Virus record (IMG/VR): IMGVR_UViG_3300042884_000097
Span: 1 to 31,600 of that record
Length of the DNA stretch: 31,600 nucleotides
Reading direction: 5' to 3' (one strand)
From: a virus
A program made the position numbers and the translations under genes. Positions 1 to 6,396 of this stretch are shown here, one piece after another (position 1 is the stretch's first letter; every line of letters starts with the position of its first letter). A model generated the notes under the pieces. That model saw only the letters and a list, made by a program, of their open reading frames with translations, did no database searches and was not told the DNA's origin.

Positions 1-783
1 AGGGTTGGCGGACGAACTGCCAGTAGTGGCGGTTTTGATGCCGATGCACAAGCATTTTTTGACCGCGTTACAACTGCGGGTGGAACATTGTCAGAAACCG
101 AAAAAACTGCAACCAATACTTTAGTGGTTAGCATGAAGGCGGATGGTGTATGGTCAAGTATGAAAGCCATTTATCCAATGGTCGGTGCAAGTGCGGCTGC
201 GTGTGCGCAGAACTTAAAGAGTAGTTCGTTTACGGGTACATTTAGTTCGGGTTGGACTTTTGCGAGTACGGGGGTAACGGGTAACGGAACGAGTGCTTTT
301 ATGAATACCAACTTAAACCAAAATACTACTTTAACTACAACAAGCGGCGAATTAGGTGTTTATTCAAGGTCAAACTTTACAGGAACTTTAGTAGATATGG
401 GTGTTTATTTTGCGGGAACTGATTATTGTTTATTTGCCCGTTTGGGAACAAATACAATGTACGGACGTGCGGCAACTTTAGACGCAAATAGTGGTTATGA
501 CCCTACAACTTCTTTAGGCTTATTTTCAATAAATTCAAGCGGTGTAAATAGTCAAAAATTCTATCGTAATGGTGTTTTAAGAGCAACAACTACAGCAACA
601 ACAGGTGCTATAGGTTCACAAGTTATTTATTTAGGTGCTGCAAATGTTAGTGTAGGTGCAAATTATTTTACAAATAGGGAATATGCGTTTGCTTATATTT
701 CAGATACTTTGACAGCCACCAATCAAACAAATTTATACACCGCCGTACAAGCGTTTCAAACAACACTCGCTCGCCAAATTTAG
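1..783 (+). CDS. Tail fibre-like structural protein, 5' truncated by window
   Basis: The frame is open from base 1 to TAG at 781-783, so the start lies before the window. The visible N-terminal part reads RVGG.TASSGG, then DADAQAFFDRV and a stretch ending in TLVVSMKADGVW. This segment recurs in fibre or surface proteins of Bacteroidota phages (recollection, not searched). The rest is Gly, Ser, Thr and Asn-rich with short beta-type runs, as in LamG-like or fibre proteins. The RVGG.TASSG leader also occurs at the start of the gene at 31222, so the two genes share a 5' module. Base composition falls from fairly GC-rich (1-300) to AT-rich (about 330-780), which suggests a mosaic gene. A role in host recognition is inferred. 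Confidence 0.75.
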   Translation, partial: RVGGRTASSGGFDADAQAFFDRVTTAGGTLSETEKTATNTLVVSMKADGVWSSMKAIYPMVGASAAACAQNLKSSSFTGTFSSGWTFASTGVTGNGTSAFMNTNLNQNTTLTTTSGELGVYSRSNFTGTLVDMGVYFAGTDYCLFARLGTNTMYGRAATLDANSGYDPTTSLGLFSINSSGVNSQKFYRNGVLRATTTATTGAIGSQVIYLGAANVSVGANYFTNREYAFAYISDTLTATNQTNLYTAVQAFQTTLARQI

Positions 784-803
784 GTAATATGCTTACACTG
801 TTG

Positions 804-811
804 TATCTTTG
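804..811 (+). promoter_or_regulatory. Bacteroidota -7 promoter element for the HNH gene
   Basis: TATCTTTG matches TAnnTTTG, the -7 box of Bacteroidota promoters. It ends four bases before ATG 816, so the transcript would begin at or very near the start codon. No clear TTTG -33 box is seen. Confidence 0.5.
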
Positions 812-815
812 TGTT

Positions 816-1553
816 ATGGGAAATAGATGGTCAACATTAAAACCATTGGATGCTAACTACATTGTGAGCAACTATGGCAAGAAAACCGTACAACAAATTG
901 CAACTGATTTAAACGCAACTACAGACAGAGTTCGTAGGGTGTTAAAAATGCAAGGCATACCGATGATGGGTAAATCCGAGATGTACGCCAACATCAAACA
1001 ATTGAAATTTGATTACGAGGATGATTTGTGTAAAGATTACAGAAGCGGGACAACTCAATTGGCATTGGTAAAAAAATATAATATAGGTGCTGAAAAAGTG
1101 ATATTGCTTTTAGAACGAAATGGCATTGACCGATTAAAAGGCAAAGGCAGTGTAATGGCAAAAGTTTGGGCAGATGGGAAACGTAAACCAAGAAATTGCA
1201 ATAAAGGCGGTACACAAGACATTCACAATGCTTTGTACAATAGATGGAAAGCAAATGCCAAATCTAGGAATTATCCATTTGACGTATCTATTGAATACTT
1301 GCAAAGCGTTTTGTATTGTCAAGATTATAAATGTGCGTTAACTGGAAGTAATATGCTTTGCCCCAAAACATACAATGAAAGGCGTCAAATGACATCTAAT
1401 CCTTATTTGCTATCTTTGGATAGAGTTGACAACGATTTGGGGTATGAATACGGCAATGTACAATTTGTTTGTGTATGGGCAAACAAGGCACGAGGAAGTT
1501 ATGACAACGATATGTTTAAAGAAATAATCAACAACCTAAAAAGACAAGTATGA
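816..1553 (+). CDS. HNH homing-type endonuclease
   Basis: A 245-aa protein. Residues about 10-105 contain two helix-turn-helix-like segments (KKTVQQIATDLNATTDRVRR and TTQLALVKKYNIGAEKVILL). The C-terminal part has the HNH-type signature CALTG (about 172), then SLDRVDND and GYEYGNVQFVCVWANKARG. This combination is typical of free-standing homing endonucleases of phages. An upstream in-frame ATG at 789 would place the promoter box inside the gene, so 816 is preferred. It sits between a fibre gene and a short hypothetical gene, and ATG 1550 overlaps its TGA. Its own promoter suggests a mobile gene independent of the surrounding operon. Function is inferred from motifs; the exact HNH subfamily is uncertain. 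Confidence 0.8.
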   Translation: MGNRWSTLKPLDANYIVSNYGKKTVQQIATDLNATTDRVRRVLKMQGIPMMGKSEMYANIKQLKFDYEDDLCKDYRSGTTQLALVKKYNIGAEKVILLLERNGIDRLKGKGSVMAKVWADGKRKPRNCNKGGTQDIHNALYNRWKANAKSRNYPFDVSIEYLQSVLYCQDYKCALTGSNMLCPKTYNERRQMTSNPYLLSLDRVDNDLGYEYGNVQFVCVWANKARGSYDNDMFKEIINNLKRQV

Positions 1554-1777
1554 TAGGTTACACACTTACACCCGACCAATACGAGCAGATTCAAGGGCAG
1601 TATTACACGCCTTATCAGTTCTTTAATTGCGTTCAAGATATTAACGGAGTTTGGTTTTTGTTTTTATCAGATGAGGACAAACCCGAAGTTGAAATAACCG
1701 AATACGCTTGGGTTTTAGATTTACCCGAAGCCGAATACATCCCACCACCACCACCACCATTCCCACCAACTGAATAA
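1550..1777 (+). CDS. Hypothetical protein with proline-rich tail
   Basis: A 75-aa protein of unknown function. It starts with an ATGA overlap on the HNH gene and ends by sharing bases with ATG 1777. The body is rich in aromatic and acidic residues (YEQIQGQYYTPYQFFNCVQD). The C-terminus is a run of prolines (IPPPPPPFPP) encoded mostly by repeated CCA and CCC codons. Similar short proteins sit between fibre and lysis genes in Bacteroidota phages (recollection). No domain recognised; possibly a virion accessory protein. Confidence 0.7.
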   Translation: MIGYTLTPDQYEQIQGQYYTPYQFFNCVQDINGVWFLFLSDEDKPEVEITEYAWVLDLPEAEYIPPPPPPFPPTE

Positions 1778-2058
1778 TGACCGCCCCAAAAGTAAAACCC
1801 AATGCGTTGCCCGTTAGTTTTGAGCAATTTAAGAAAAATCCCATTGCGGCCGTTTCTTTTTGCATGTTGTTGGCTGTGTCTTATTTGTATATGGACTTGC
1901 GTTCGGGTTATAAGGAACAGATTGAAAAAGCCAATTTTAAGATTGAGGCGTTGGATGTCAAGATTGATAAATTGACATACGCATTGAAACGATCCGATTC
2001 TTGTTTGGCATCTGCCATGACTGAAATCCGTATAATGCAAACAATGAAGAAACTATGA
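1777..2058 (+). CDS. Small membrane-anchored coiled-coil protein
   Basis: A 93-aa protein. One probable transmembrane segment lies at about residues 22-40 (NPIAAVSFCMLLAVSYLYM). A charged, heptad-like helix follows (KEQIEKANFKIEALDVKIDKLTYALKR). This architecture is that of an inner-membrane protein with a periplasmic coiled coil, as in Rz-type i-spanins, but no family match can be claimed. It lies just upstream of a secreted helical protein, a holin-like gene and the endolysin, so a role in lysis is plausible. Its end overlaps the next gene (ATG 2055). Confidence 0.7.
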   Translation: MTAPKVKPNALPVSFEQFKKNPIAAVSFCMLLAVSYLYMDLRSGYKEQIEKANFKIEALDVKIDKLTYALKRSDSCLASAMTEIRIMQTMKKL

Positions 2059-2405
2059 GAACGGCATTATTGGTTTTTACCGCCCTATTTATGACGGCTT
2101 ATGTGTTCACAATTGCAAACGCAAAACAAACCCCCACAATCGACGAAATTGATGCGTTGCTTAGCAAGGTATCAAAAAATGTAGAAAGTGCGGGAGAAGT
2201 CACCAAAATGGCTCAAACGATGAATGCGGAGATGGTTGAATCAAAGGTTGCGGAAAAGGAAGCATTAAAAGAGGATGTAAAGAAGGCGGAAGCCAAGGCC
2301 GCCAAGTATGCAAACACCATGATGTTTATGGGTATTGATACCAGTATGGCGGATATGGACACCTTGTCAATTTCCAATATGTTACGATTAAACGGAATGA
2401 AATAA
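2055..2405 (+). CDS. Secreted helical protein of unknown function
   Basis: A 116-aa protein with an N-terminal signal-like segment (RTALLVFTALFMTAYVFTIANA). An Ala/Glu/Lys-rich helix follows at about 35-80, probably a coiled coil, then a Met-rich tail (MMFMGIDTSMADMD). There is no lipobox cysteine, so an Rz1-type lipoprotein is not supported. It overlaps the upstream membrane coiled-coil gene by 4 bases and the next ATG (2405) shares its last base. The pair may act together at the envelope during lysis or entry; this is inference from context. Confidence 0.65.
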   Translation: MRTALLVFTALFMTAYVFTIANAKQTPTIDEIDALLSKVSKNVESAGEVTKMAQTMNAEMVESKVAEKEALKEDVKKAEAKAAKYANTMMFMGIDTSMADMDTLSISNMLRLNGMK

Positions 2406-2521
2406 TGGCAAAGGCAACTAACACATCGACATTCCGTGCAAAGCCCAAAAACAAGTTGGGCAGACACACAAAGCACATTAACAAACACAAATCAAAAAAA
2501 GCCAGTAGAGGCCAAGGATAA
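2405..2521 (+). CDS. Very basic 38-residue peptide
   Basis: The ORF runs from ATG 2405 to TAA 2519-2521 and encodes 38 residues, 14 of them Lys or Arg plus several His, ending KKASRGQG. It fits exactly between its neighbours, sharing one base with the stop before it and one with the start after it, which argues it is real. Small basic proteins ending in a similar RGQG motif are common in Bacteroidota phages (recollection). Nucleic-acid binding is possible, function unknown. Confidence 0.65.
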   Translation: MAKATNTSTFRAKPKNKLGRHTKHINKHKSKKASRGQG

Positions 2522-2727
2522 TGGATAAGTTAAAAGCAAATATAACAGGCATTGTTGCCATTCTAATTTTGGCATTGAGTTATGCCATATTATTTTCAAT
2601 TATCTTTTGGGATTTCCCATCGGATCAAAAGGACATTTATTTTACCATAGCGGGTGGGGTTACTTCCATTGTGACTATGATAGTATCGTTTTATTTCGGA
2701 GCAAGTAAAAAACAAGATGAAAACTAA
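2521..2727 (+). CDS. Holin-like two-transmembrane protein
   Basis: A 68-aa protein with two hydrophobic segments, about residues 9-31 and 42-61, joined by a short polar turn (DFPSDQKD), and a charged C-terminal tail (KKQDEN). Size, topology and position directly before the amidase endolysin fit a holin that forms holes in the inner membrane to release the endolysin. The two genes overlap by 11 bases. The call rests on topology and context, not on a sequence motif. Confidence 0.7.
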   Translation: MDKLKANITGIVAILILALSYAILFSIIFWDFPSDQKDIYFTIAGGVTSIVTMIVSFYFGASKKQDEN

Positions 2728-3352
2728 ACAAGTACATTTTAGGTCGTACAATTACGAAAAGATTGAAAAGAAACAAATCTATTTACACCACACGGCGGGT
2801 GGACCAAGTGGCGAACAAGTGTTTCAGTTTTGGGAATTACAAGCCAACAAGGTTGCAACTTGCGTATCCATCAGTAATGACGGAACCATCGTGCAAGGGT
2901 TTGGAAGCGAGTGTTGGGCGTACCACCTTGGGTTAGGTACAAAGCACTTCATGTCCCAGGGGTTGCCATATCTTCCGTTGGATCGTTCATCCATTGGAAT
3001 TGAGATTTGTAATTACGGACCATTAACACAAAAAGGTGGTAAGTATTATAATTATGTAGGTGGTGAAATCAAGAAGGACGATGTAATTGAGTTGGATAAA
3101 CCATATAAGGGTTACAAGTATTGGCAGAACTACACAGATGCACAAATTGAATCCGTAAAGGAGTTGTTATTGCATTGGAATACCAAGTACGGCATTGATT
3201 TGACTTACAACGATGATATTTGGGAAGTAAGCAAACGGGCATTGAAGGGCGAGGAAGGTGTATTTACACACAATTCGGTTAGACCAGACAAGGCGGATGT
3301 ATACCCACACCCCAAGTTGATTGCAATGTTGAAGTCACTCACAAAAAAATAA
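2717..3352 (+). CDS. Endolysin, N-acetylmuramoyl-L-alanine amidase (Amidase_2 type)
   Basis: A 211-aa protein with the Amidase_2 (PGRP-like) pattern. An N-terminal strand ends in LHHTAG (residues 23-28), supplying a zinc ligand histidine. The middle has WAYHLG and SIGIEICNYG. The C-terminal part has THNSVRP...KADVYPHP, with the later zinc-site histidine and neighbouring catalytic region. It should cut the amide bond between muramic acid and L-alanine in peptidoglycan. No signal peptide is visible, so release through the upstream holin-like protein is expected. A terminator follows 14 bases downstream, closing the lysis cluster. Confidence 0.9.
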   Translation: MKTKQVHFRSYNYEKIEKKQIYLHHTAGGPSGEQVFQFWELQANKVATCVSISNDGTIVQGFGSECWAYHLGLGTKHFMSQGLPYLPLDRSSIGIEICNYGPLTQKGGKYYNYVGGEIKKDDVIELDKPYKGYKYWQNYTDAQIESVKELLLHWNTKYGIDLTYNDDIWEVSKRALKGEEGVFTHNSVRPDKADVYPHPKLIAMLKSLTKK

Positions 3353-3366
3353 GGTCATTCACAAAG

Positions 3367-3393
3367 AAAGTGGGTTAATTCTCACTTTTTTTT
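3367..3393 (+). terminator. Rho-independent terminator after the endolysin gene
   Basis: AAAGTGGG (3367-3374) pairs with CTCACTTT (3381-3388) with one G-U pair, around loop TTAATT. It is followed by T's to 3393. Confidence 0.8.
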
Positions 3394-3401
3394 AATCTTT
3401 T

Positions 3402-3445
3402 TATATTTGTAATTTGGAATTTACAATTCAATGGATGTATATTTG
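3402..3445 (+). promoter_or_regulatory. Tandem promoters of the early region
   Basis: There are two perfect TATATTTG -7 boxes, at 3402-3409 and 3438-3445. The second has TTTG at 3413-3416 as a -33 box, spaced 21 nt, which fits the Bacteroidota consensus. It would start transcription just ahead of ATG 3456. The pair follows the lysis terminator and probably opens the early operon. Confidence 0.75.
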
Positions 3446-3455
3446 TTGTATAGAT

Positions 3456-3692
3456 ATGACACAAACACAAAACAACATGACACACGCCGACTTTCAAAAA
3501 GCGTTAAAAAGCGGAAACACACAAGTAATTTTGACTTGTGCAAGGTCGGGCGAAGAACTCATTTGCACAATTACAAGTGCGGGGCCAAAACGGGTTACCA
3601 TCAAAGTGAGTGATTCTTATTCCTTTTCTTTTTTTAACAATGGAATCAGACAAGGAGGCACTTACAGATTATTAAACAACACGGGGGCCTAA
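3456..3692 (+). CDS. Small protein of unknown function
   Basis: The protein has 78 aa starting at ATG 3456 in the GATATGACA context shared by several genes here. Upstream in-frame starts at 3414 and 3431 would lie within the promoter. A charged N-terminus (MTQTQNNMTHADFQKALKSG) is followed by a compact beta-type region (VILTCARSGEELICTITS, RVTIKVSDSYSFSFFNNG). No known domain. Its stop codon lies inside a GC-rich hairpin (3683-3700). It is the first gene after the tandem promoters, so it is probably expressed early. Confidence 0.65.
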   Translation: MTQTQNNMTHADFQKALKSGNTQVILTCARSGEELICTITSAGPKRVTIKVSDSYSFSFFNNGIRQGGTYRLLNNTGA

Positions 3693-3700
3693 TCGCCCCC
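3683..3700 (+). promoter_or_regulatory. GGGGGC/GCCCCC hairpin spanning a stop codon
   Basis: GGGGGC (3683-3688) and GCCCCC (3695-3700) form a 6-bp all-GC stem with a 6-nt loop. The stop TAA 3690-3692 lies in the loop. No T-tract follows, so it is not a standard terminator. The same stem recurs at 5532-5549. Confidence 0.6.
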
Positions 3701-3715
3701 ATTAATAATATGGAT

Positions 3716-3880
3716 ATGACAATCAATATATACGAATGCGTTTATCGCACAGAACAAGGCAAAGAATTGTACACCAAAACTTGGTATGCACCGACATGGG
3801 AACACGCTTATCGCATGGCTGAAATTTATCGCACAGTCACTTTACACGATGCGTTTGATTTTATTTTACAACGCATTTAA
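3716..3880 (+). CDS. Small protein of unknown function
   Basis: A 54-aa ORF read from ATG 3716 (GATATGACAA context) or 56 aa from ATG 3710, ending TAA 3878-3880. The product is rich in aromatic residues, with Tyr-Arg and Trp repeats (IYECVYRTEQGKELYTKTWY, then TWEHAYRMAEIYRT). It fills the space between a hairpin and the next promoter, and its codon use resembles the neighbours. No family recognised. Confidence 0.55.
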   Translation: MTINIYECVYRTEQGKELYTKTWYAPTWEHAYRMAEIYRTVTLHDAFDFILQRI

Positions 3881-3912
3881 TTTGGAATCTAAAATTATTT
3901 AACCTATTTTTG
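3881..3912 (+). promoter_or_regulatory. Bacteroidota-type promoter
   Basis: TTTG at 3881-3884, 20 nt, then TATTTTTG at 3905-3912 match the -33/-7 consensus. It lies in a gene-free gap before ATG 3927. Confidence 0.7.
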
Positions 3913-3926
3913 AAAAGACAAATAAC

Positions 3927-4124
3927 ATGGATATAATTTACTTCATTCTACTTACGCCCGTTGCGGTGGTTGTTTCCTTCCTTGGATGGAAGTTGAGACA
4001 GTACAAAAATGACATTAACAAATTACCAGAGGCCAAGCCATTTGAGTTTGAGCGGGACCAATACATCCCACACTTTGATGAGTACACACAAACATTGTAT
4101 CAGTTTAAGACAGGCAAGAAATGA
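3927..4124 (+). CDS. Small membrane protein
   Basis: A 65-aa protein with one N-terminal hydrophobic helix (IIYFILLTPVAVVVSFLGW, about residues 3-21) and a polar, mostly acidic and aromatic cytoplasmic-type tail. It is the first gene of the operon driven from 3881-3912 and overlaps the next gene by 4 bases. Function unknown; early phage membrane proteins of this size often act on the host, but nothing in the sequence shows that here. Confidence 0.65.
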   Translation: MDIIYFILLTPVAVVVSFLGWKLRQYKNDINKLPEAKPFEFERDQYIPHFDEYTQTLYQFKTGKK

Positions 4125-4321
4125 ACAACGAACTATTAATTTGGACACCAGAACTTAACAAGTTGCGGGAGGTATTAGAAACCAACAAGAATTTCAAAGA
4201 CATCAAGATTTTAGAGATGCACTATGAATCGGAGTTAATGGATTTGTGGCGTATCACATTTAACCAGGAATTGACATTGTGGGATGGTTATGAATTAGGA
4301 AAAGAATGTAAAATTATATGA
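4121..4321 (+). CDS. Hypothetical protein
   Basis: A 66-aa acidic protein with no recognised domain. It shows short helical and beta runs (LRRITF-like strand WRITFNQEL) and no membrane segment. It sits in a chain of ATGA-type overlaps with the genes before and after, which supports translation from ATG 4121. Function unknown. Confidence 0.6.
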   Translation: MNNELLIWTPELNKLREVLETNKNFKDIKILEMHYESELMDLWRITFNQELTLWDGYELGKECKII

Positions 4322-4530
4322 CAACACACGAAGCGTTAAACGAAGTATTCAGCAAATCAAACAAAGAATTATCAGAGGTATTGCAAACCAATTACAACAC
4401 CGTTACGACATGGAAATTTCAATTCAAACGGAACGGGTTATCAATGGAAAAACAATTTGAGATTTTAGAGCAATTAAACTACACATTAAAAAACAAAATA
4501 ATATGGAACAAACAAAAAGAAGTGCGGTAA
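4318..4530 (+). CDS. Small helix-turn-helix DNA-binding protein (putative)
   Basis: A 70-aa protein. SNKELSEVLQTNYNTVTTWK (about residues 13-32) reads as a helix-turn-helix of the Cro/XRE type: first helix, turn at Gln-Thr-Asn, then a recognition helix ending in TWK. The C-terminal part is a basic amphipathic helix. It overlaps the SSB gene by 28 bases. It could be a transcription regulator of the early region. The call is from motif shape only. Confidence 0.6.
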   Translation: MTTHEALNEVFSKSNKELSEVLQTNYNTVTTWKFQFKRNGLSMEKQFEILEQLNYTLKNKIIWNKQKEVR

Positions 4531-4970
4531 CCAATGTAACCGCCAACGGATCATTCGATGGCCAGTATGGCACATTGTACAAATTTGAAATCACCTTTGC
4601 CAATGGCGATTCGGGTGAGTATGCGAGTAAGTCAAAAGACCAAACCAAGTTTAGTGTAGGGGTTGAAACGGATTACACCATCACGGACAGAACATTTAAG
4701 GACCGCATTTATTACAAGATTGCACCCGTAATGGCACAACCAGGGGCAACACAAGGATTTACACCAAAACCCAAAGACCCCGAAACGGGCAAACACATCA
4801 TGCGTATGAGCGTGTTAAAGGTTGCGGGTGACCTTGTTATCAACGGGGACATTAAATTGCATGAGATACTTTCTTATGCCCAAATTTTTGAGAATTTTGT
4901 GAACACGGGTATTGACACATTAGAAAAGTTCAAGCCAATGACCCGCGAGGATAACGATTTACCTTTCTAA
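4503..4970 (+). CDS. Single-stranded DNA-binding protein (phage SSB)
   Basis: A 155-aa protein with an N-terminal beta-rich part compatible with an OB fold (GTLYKFEITFANGDSGEYAS, FSVGVETDYTI, RIYYKIAPV). A polar linker follows (GATQGFTPKPKDPETGK), then a helix. The last residues, EDNDLPF, copy the acidic hydrophobic tip of bacterial SSBs (DDDIPF in E. coli), the docking site for partner proteins. It lies 0.7 kb upstream of the initiator and helicase genes. A role in coating ssDNA and recruiting replication proteins is inferred; the tip is the strongest evidence. Confidence 0.75.
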   Translation: MEQTKRSAVTNVTANGSFDGQYGTLYKFEITFANGDSGEYASKSKDQTKFSVGVETDYTITDRTFKDRIYYKIAPVMAQPGATQGFTPKPKDPETGKHIMRMSVLKVAGDLVINGDIKLHEILSYAQIFENFVNTGIDTLEKFKPMTREDNDLPF

Positions 4971-4973
4971 GAT

Positions 4974-5375
4974 ATGACAAACGATATTAGCAAATTGGCA
5001 AACATGATGATTGAAGTGGAGGGGGGCGAACGATGCCCCCTTGCATTCCACATCCACTTAAAAGAAATGGCGGAAGCCATCAAGGAACTACAAGACCAGG
5101 TAAAACCATTGGCATTAACCGAGGCGGTGAAATGGCATGGTCAAGTGTATTGCGGTTATGAGATAACAAAGAAAGCGGGTGGGGGTCGTTACAATTATGA
5201 CCATATTCCCGAGATAATTGAATTGAAGAACCAAGTAAAGGAGTTGGAGAAACAAGCCCAATATGCGTATAAAACAACCAACCAAGGTTTGTTGATTAGT
5301 GCAGACGGGGAATTAATAACACCCGCCCAGTATATTCAGAACGAGGACACGATCCAAATAAAACTAAGCAAATGA
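4974..5375 (+). CDS. Hypothetical coiled-coil protein of the replication region
   Basis: A 133-aa protein starting in the GATATGACAA context. Two helical stretches (LKEMAEAIKELQDQVK and PEIIELKNQVKELEKQAQYAY) look coiled-coil. The C-terminus is a polar beta region. GGERCPLAFHIHLKE is encoded across an internal GGGGGC/GCCCCC hairpin (5022-5040). No family assigned. Its position between SSB and the initiator suggests a DNA-metabolism accessory, but this is context only. Confidence 0.6.
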   Translation: MTNDISKLANMMIEVEGGERCPLAFHIHLKEMAEAIKELQDQVKPLALTEAVKWHGQVYCGYEITKKAGGGRYNYDHIPEIIELKNQVKELEKQAQYAYKTTNQGLLISADGELITPAQYIQNEDTIQIKLSK

Positions 5376-5542
5376 GAATGTTCATTTTATCCCTTGTCGT
5401 TATTGTATTAAGCGGGTTGGGTTACGGATGGTTAATTGTGCATCACCCGTATGTGGCCCAGTGCATCGGAATGTCGATGGTGGGGTTGGGTGGTGTCATT
5501 TGGATCGTTGTGATGTTTAACGCAATAAAAAGGGGGCAATGA
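5372..5542 (+). CDS. Small two-transmembrane protein
   Basis: A 56-aa ORF from ATG 5372 (ATGA overlap with the gene before) to TGA 5540-5542. Two hydrophobic segments, about residues 3-23 and 32-49 (VGLGGVIWIVVMFN), suggest an integral membrane protein with a short HHPY loop. Its stop is inside the GC hairpin 5532-5549. It is last in the operon. Function unknown; a holin role is less likely because a holin-like gene already precedes the endolysin. Confidence 0.6.
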   Translation: MRMFILSLVVIVLSGLGYGWLIVHHPYVAQCIGMSMVGLGGVIWIVVMFNAIKRGQ

Positions 5543-5549
5543 AGCCCCC
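5532..5549 (+). promoter_or_regulatory. GGGGGC/GCCCCC hairpin at operon end
   Basis: GGGGGC (5532-5537) and GCCCCC (5544-5549) pair around AATGAA. The TGA stop of the gene above lies across the loop. There is no T-tract. It is the twin of the hairpin at 3683-3700. Confidence 0.6.
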
Positions 5550-5580
5550 CATCCTATGATATGACAAATAACAAACGGAT

Positions 5581-5614
5581 TTTGCAAATATACGGATAAT
5601 TTATTTTATATTTG
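5581..5614 (+). promoter_or_regulatory. Promoter of the replication module
   Basis: A perfect TATATTTG -7 box lies at 5607-5614, with TTTG at 5581-5584 (22-nt spacing). It precedes the leader ORF at 5630 and the initiator gene. Confidence 0.7.
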
Positions 5615-5629
5615 TAGGGTATTACAGTT

Positions 5630-5719
5630 ATGTACGAGATAACTAACCATGACCTTTTGCCCTTGGCATACTATCAACTCGTACTTGGTGGTTTGTTCAA
5701 GGGCTTTATTATTTTATGA
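5630..5719 (+). CDS. 29-residue leader ORF upstream of the replication initiator
   Basis: The ORF runs from ATG 5630 to TGA 5717-5719 and encodes 29 residues (starts MYEITNHDLLPLAYY, ends FIIL). It begins 15 bases after the -7 box and its stop overlaps the initiator's ATG (ATGA at 5716-5719). No other sense feature fills this gap. The arrangement is that of a translationally coupled leader peptide that could set initiator dosage. The peptide itself resembles nothing known. Coding status is inferred from the fit. Confidence 0.5.
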   Translation: MYEITNHDLLPLAYYQLVLGGLFKGFIIL

Positions 5720-6396
5720 AAAACGAGAATGAAGAATTAGGATTATTTGTATTGTTTCCAACGGAGTATTTGGAACACATGACCGCCAGACAAGCCGTAT
5801 TAATGGGAATGTTAATTGGTATGGCTAAACGGAGTGGGTACGCATATCCATCCAACAAAACAATTGGTACAATTTTGAACATGACAACAATCACAGTTCA
5901 AAGGGAATTAGCCATATTGGAACAAGGTGGGTTTTTAACCAGGGAATTAATACGGGATGAATCCATGCAAATTGTGGCACGGAGAATTTACCCTCATATC
6001 AAAACGGATAGGGGGGTAGTATCAGAATTGAGGGGAGGGGTCATATCAGATTTGATACCACCCTCATATCAGAATTGTAATAGTAATAAAGATAATACTA
6101 TAAGTATAAATAATAAAAGTATATATGAGTTTCAACATTTTTGGGATTTATACAAAAGAAAAGGAACTAAGGCCACGGCGGAAAAGGCATTTAACAAATT
6201 AAGGAATGATGAAAAAGAATTATTATTGACCTTTATTCCAAAGTATGTACAAAACCATGAGGATGCCGCGAAAATGGAATTCATCCCGCATTTCACAACA
6301 TTTATCAATCAAAAGCGTTGGAATGATGAATTGCCATATCAAAAAATTAAACCACTTGATAATACAACAAATAAACCGAAACTTGCCACCCTATGA
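5716..6396 (+). CDS. Replication initiator / helicase loader (lambda O-like layout)
   Basis: A 226-aa protein. The N-terminal part (about 20-90) is a winged-helix domain: TARQAVLMGMLIGMAKRS, then YPSNKTIGTILNMTTITVQR as the helix-turn-helix, then LAILEQGGFLTRE. A low-complexity linker (about 95-140) follows. The C-terminal part is a helical domain (FWDLYKRKGTKATAEKAFNK... PHFTTFINQKRW) of the kind seen in phage replisome organizers and loaders. The gene is directly followed, with ATGA overlap, by DnaB helicase. The linker is encoded by an iteron array and AT-rich tract, which is probably the origin. Role inferred: binds the origin and brings the helicase. Confidence 0.75.
   Translation: MKNENEELGLFVLFPTEYLEHMTARQAVLMGMLIGMAKRSGYAYPSNKTIGTILNMTTITVQRELAILEQGGFLTRELIRDESMQIVARRIYPHIKTDRGVVSELRGGVISDLIPPSYQNCNSNKDNTISINNKSIYEFQHFWDLYKRKGTKATAEKAFNKLRNDEKELLLTFIPKYVQNHEDAAKMEFIPHFTTFINQKRWNDELPYQKIKPLDNTTNKPKLATL
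5994..6128 (+). repeat. Iteron array plus AT-rich tract, probable replication origin
   Basis: Four copies of TCATATCAGAATTG lie at 5994-6007 (3 mismatches), 6017-6030 (2), 6041-6054 (1) and 6064-6077 (exact), at spacings of 23, 24 and 23 bp. That puts every copy on one face of the helix. Each is preceded by GGG or CCC. From 6078 to 6128 the sequence is almost only A and T, as in a DNA unwinding element. The layout copies the lambda origin inside gene O. It lies inside the initiator gene linker. Confidence 0.7.

Noticed and set aside
3431-3613. Second ORF overlapping the 3456 gene in another frame
   Set aside because: Its start lies within the promoter and the product is His/Arg-rich and unlike a folded protein. 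The other frame has better composition.
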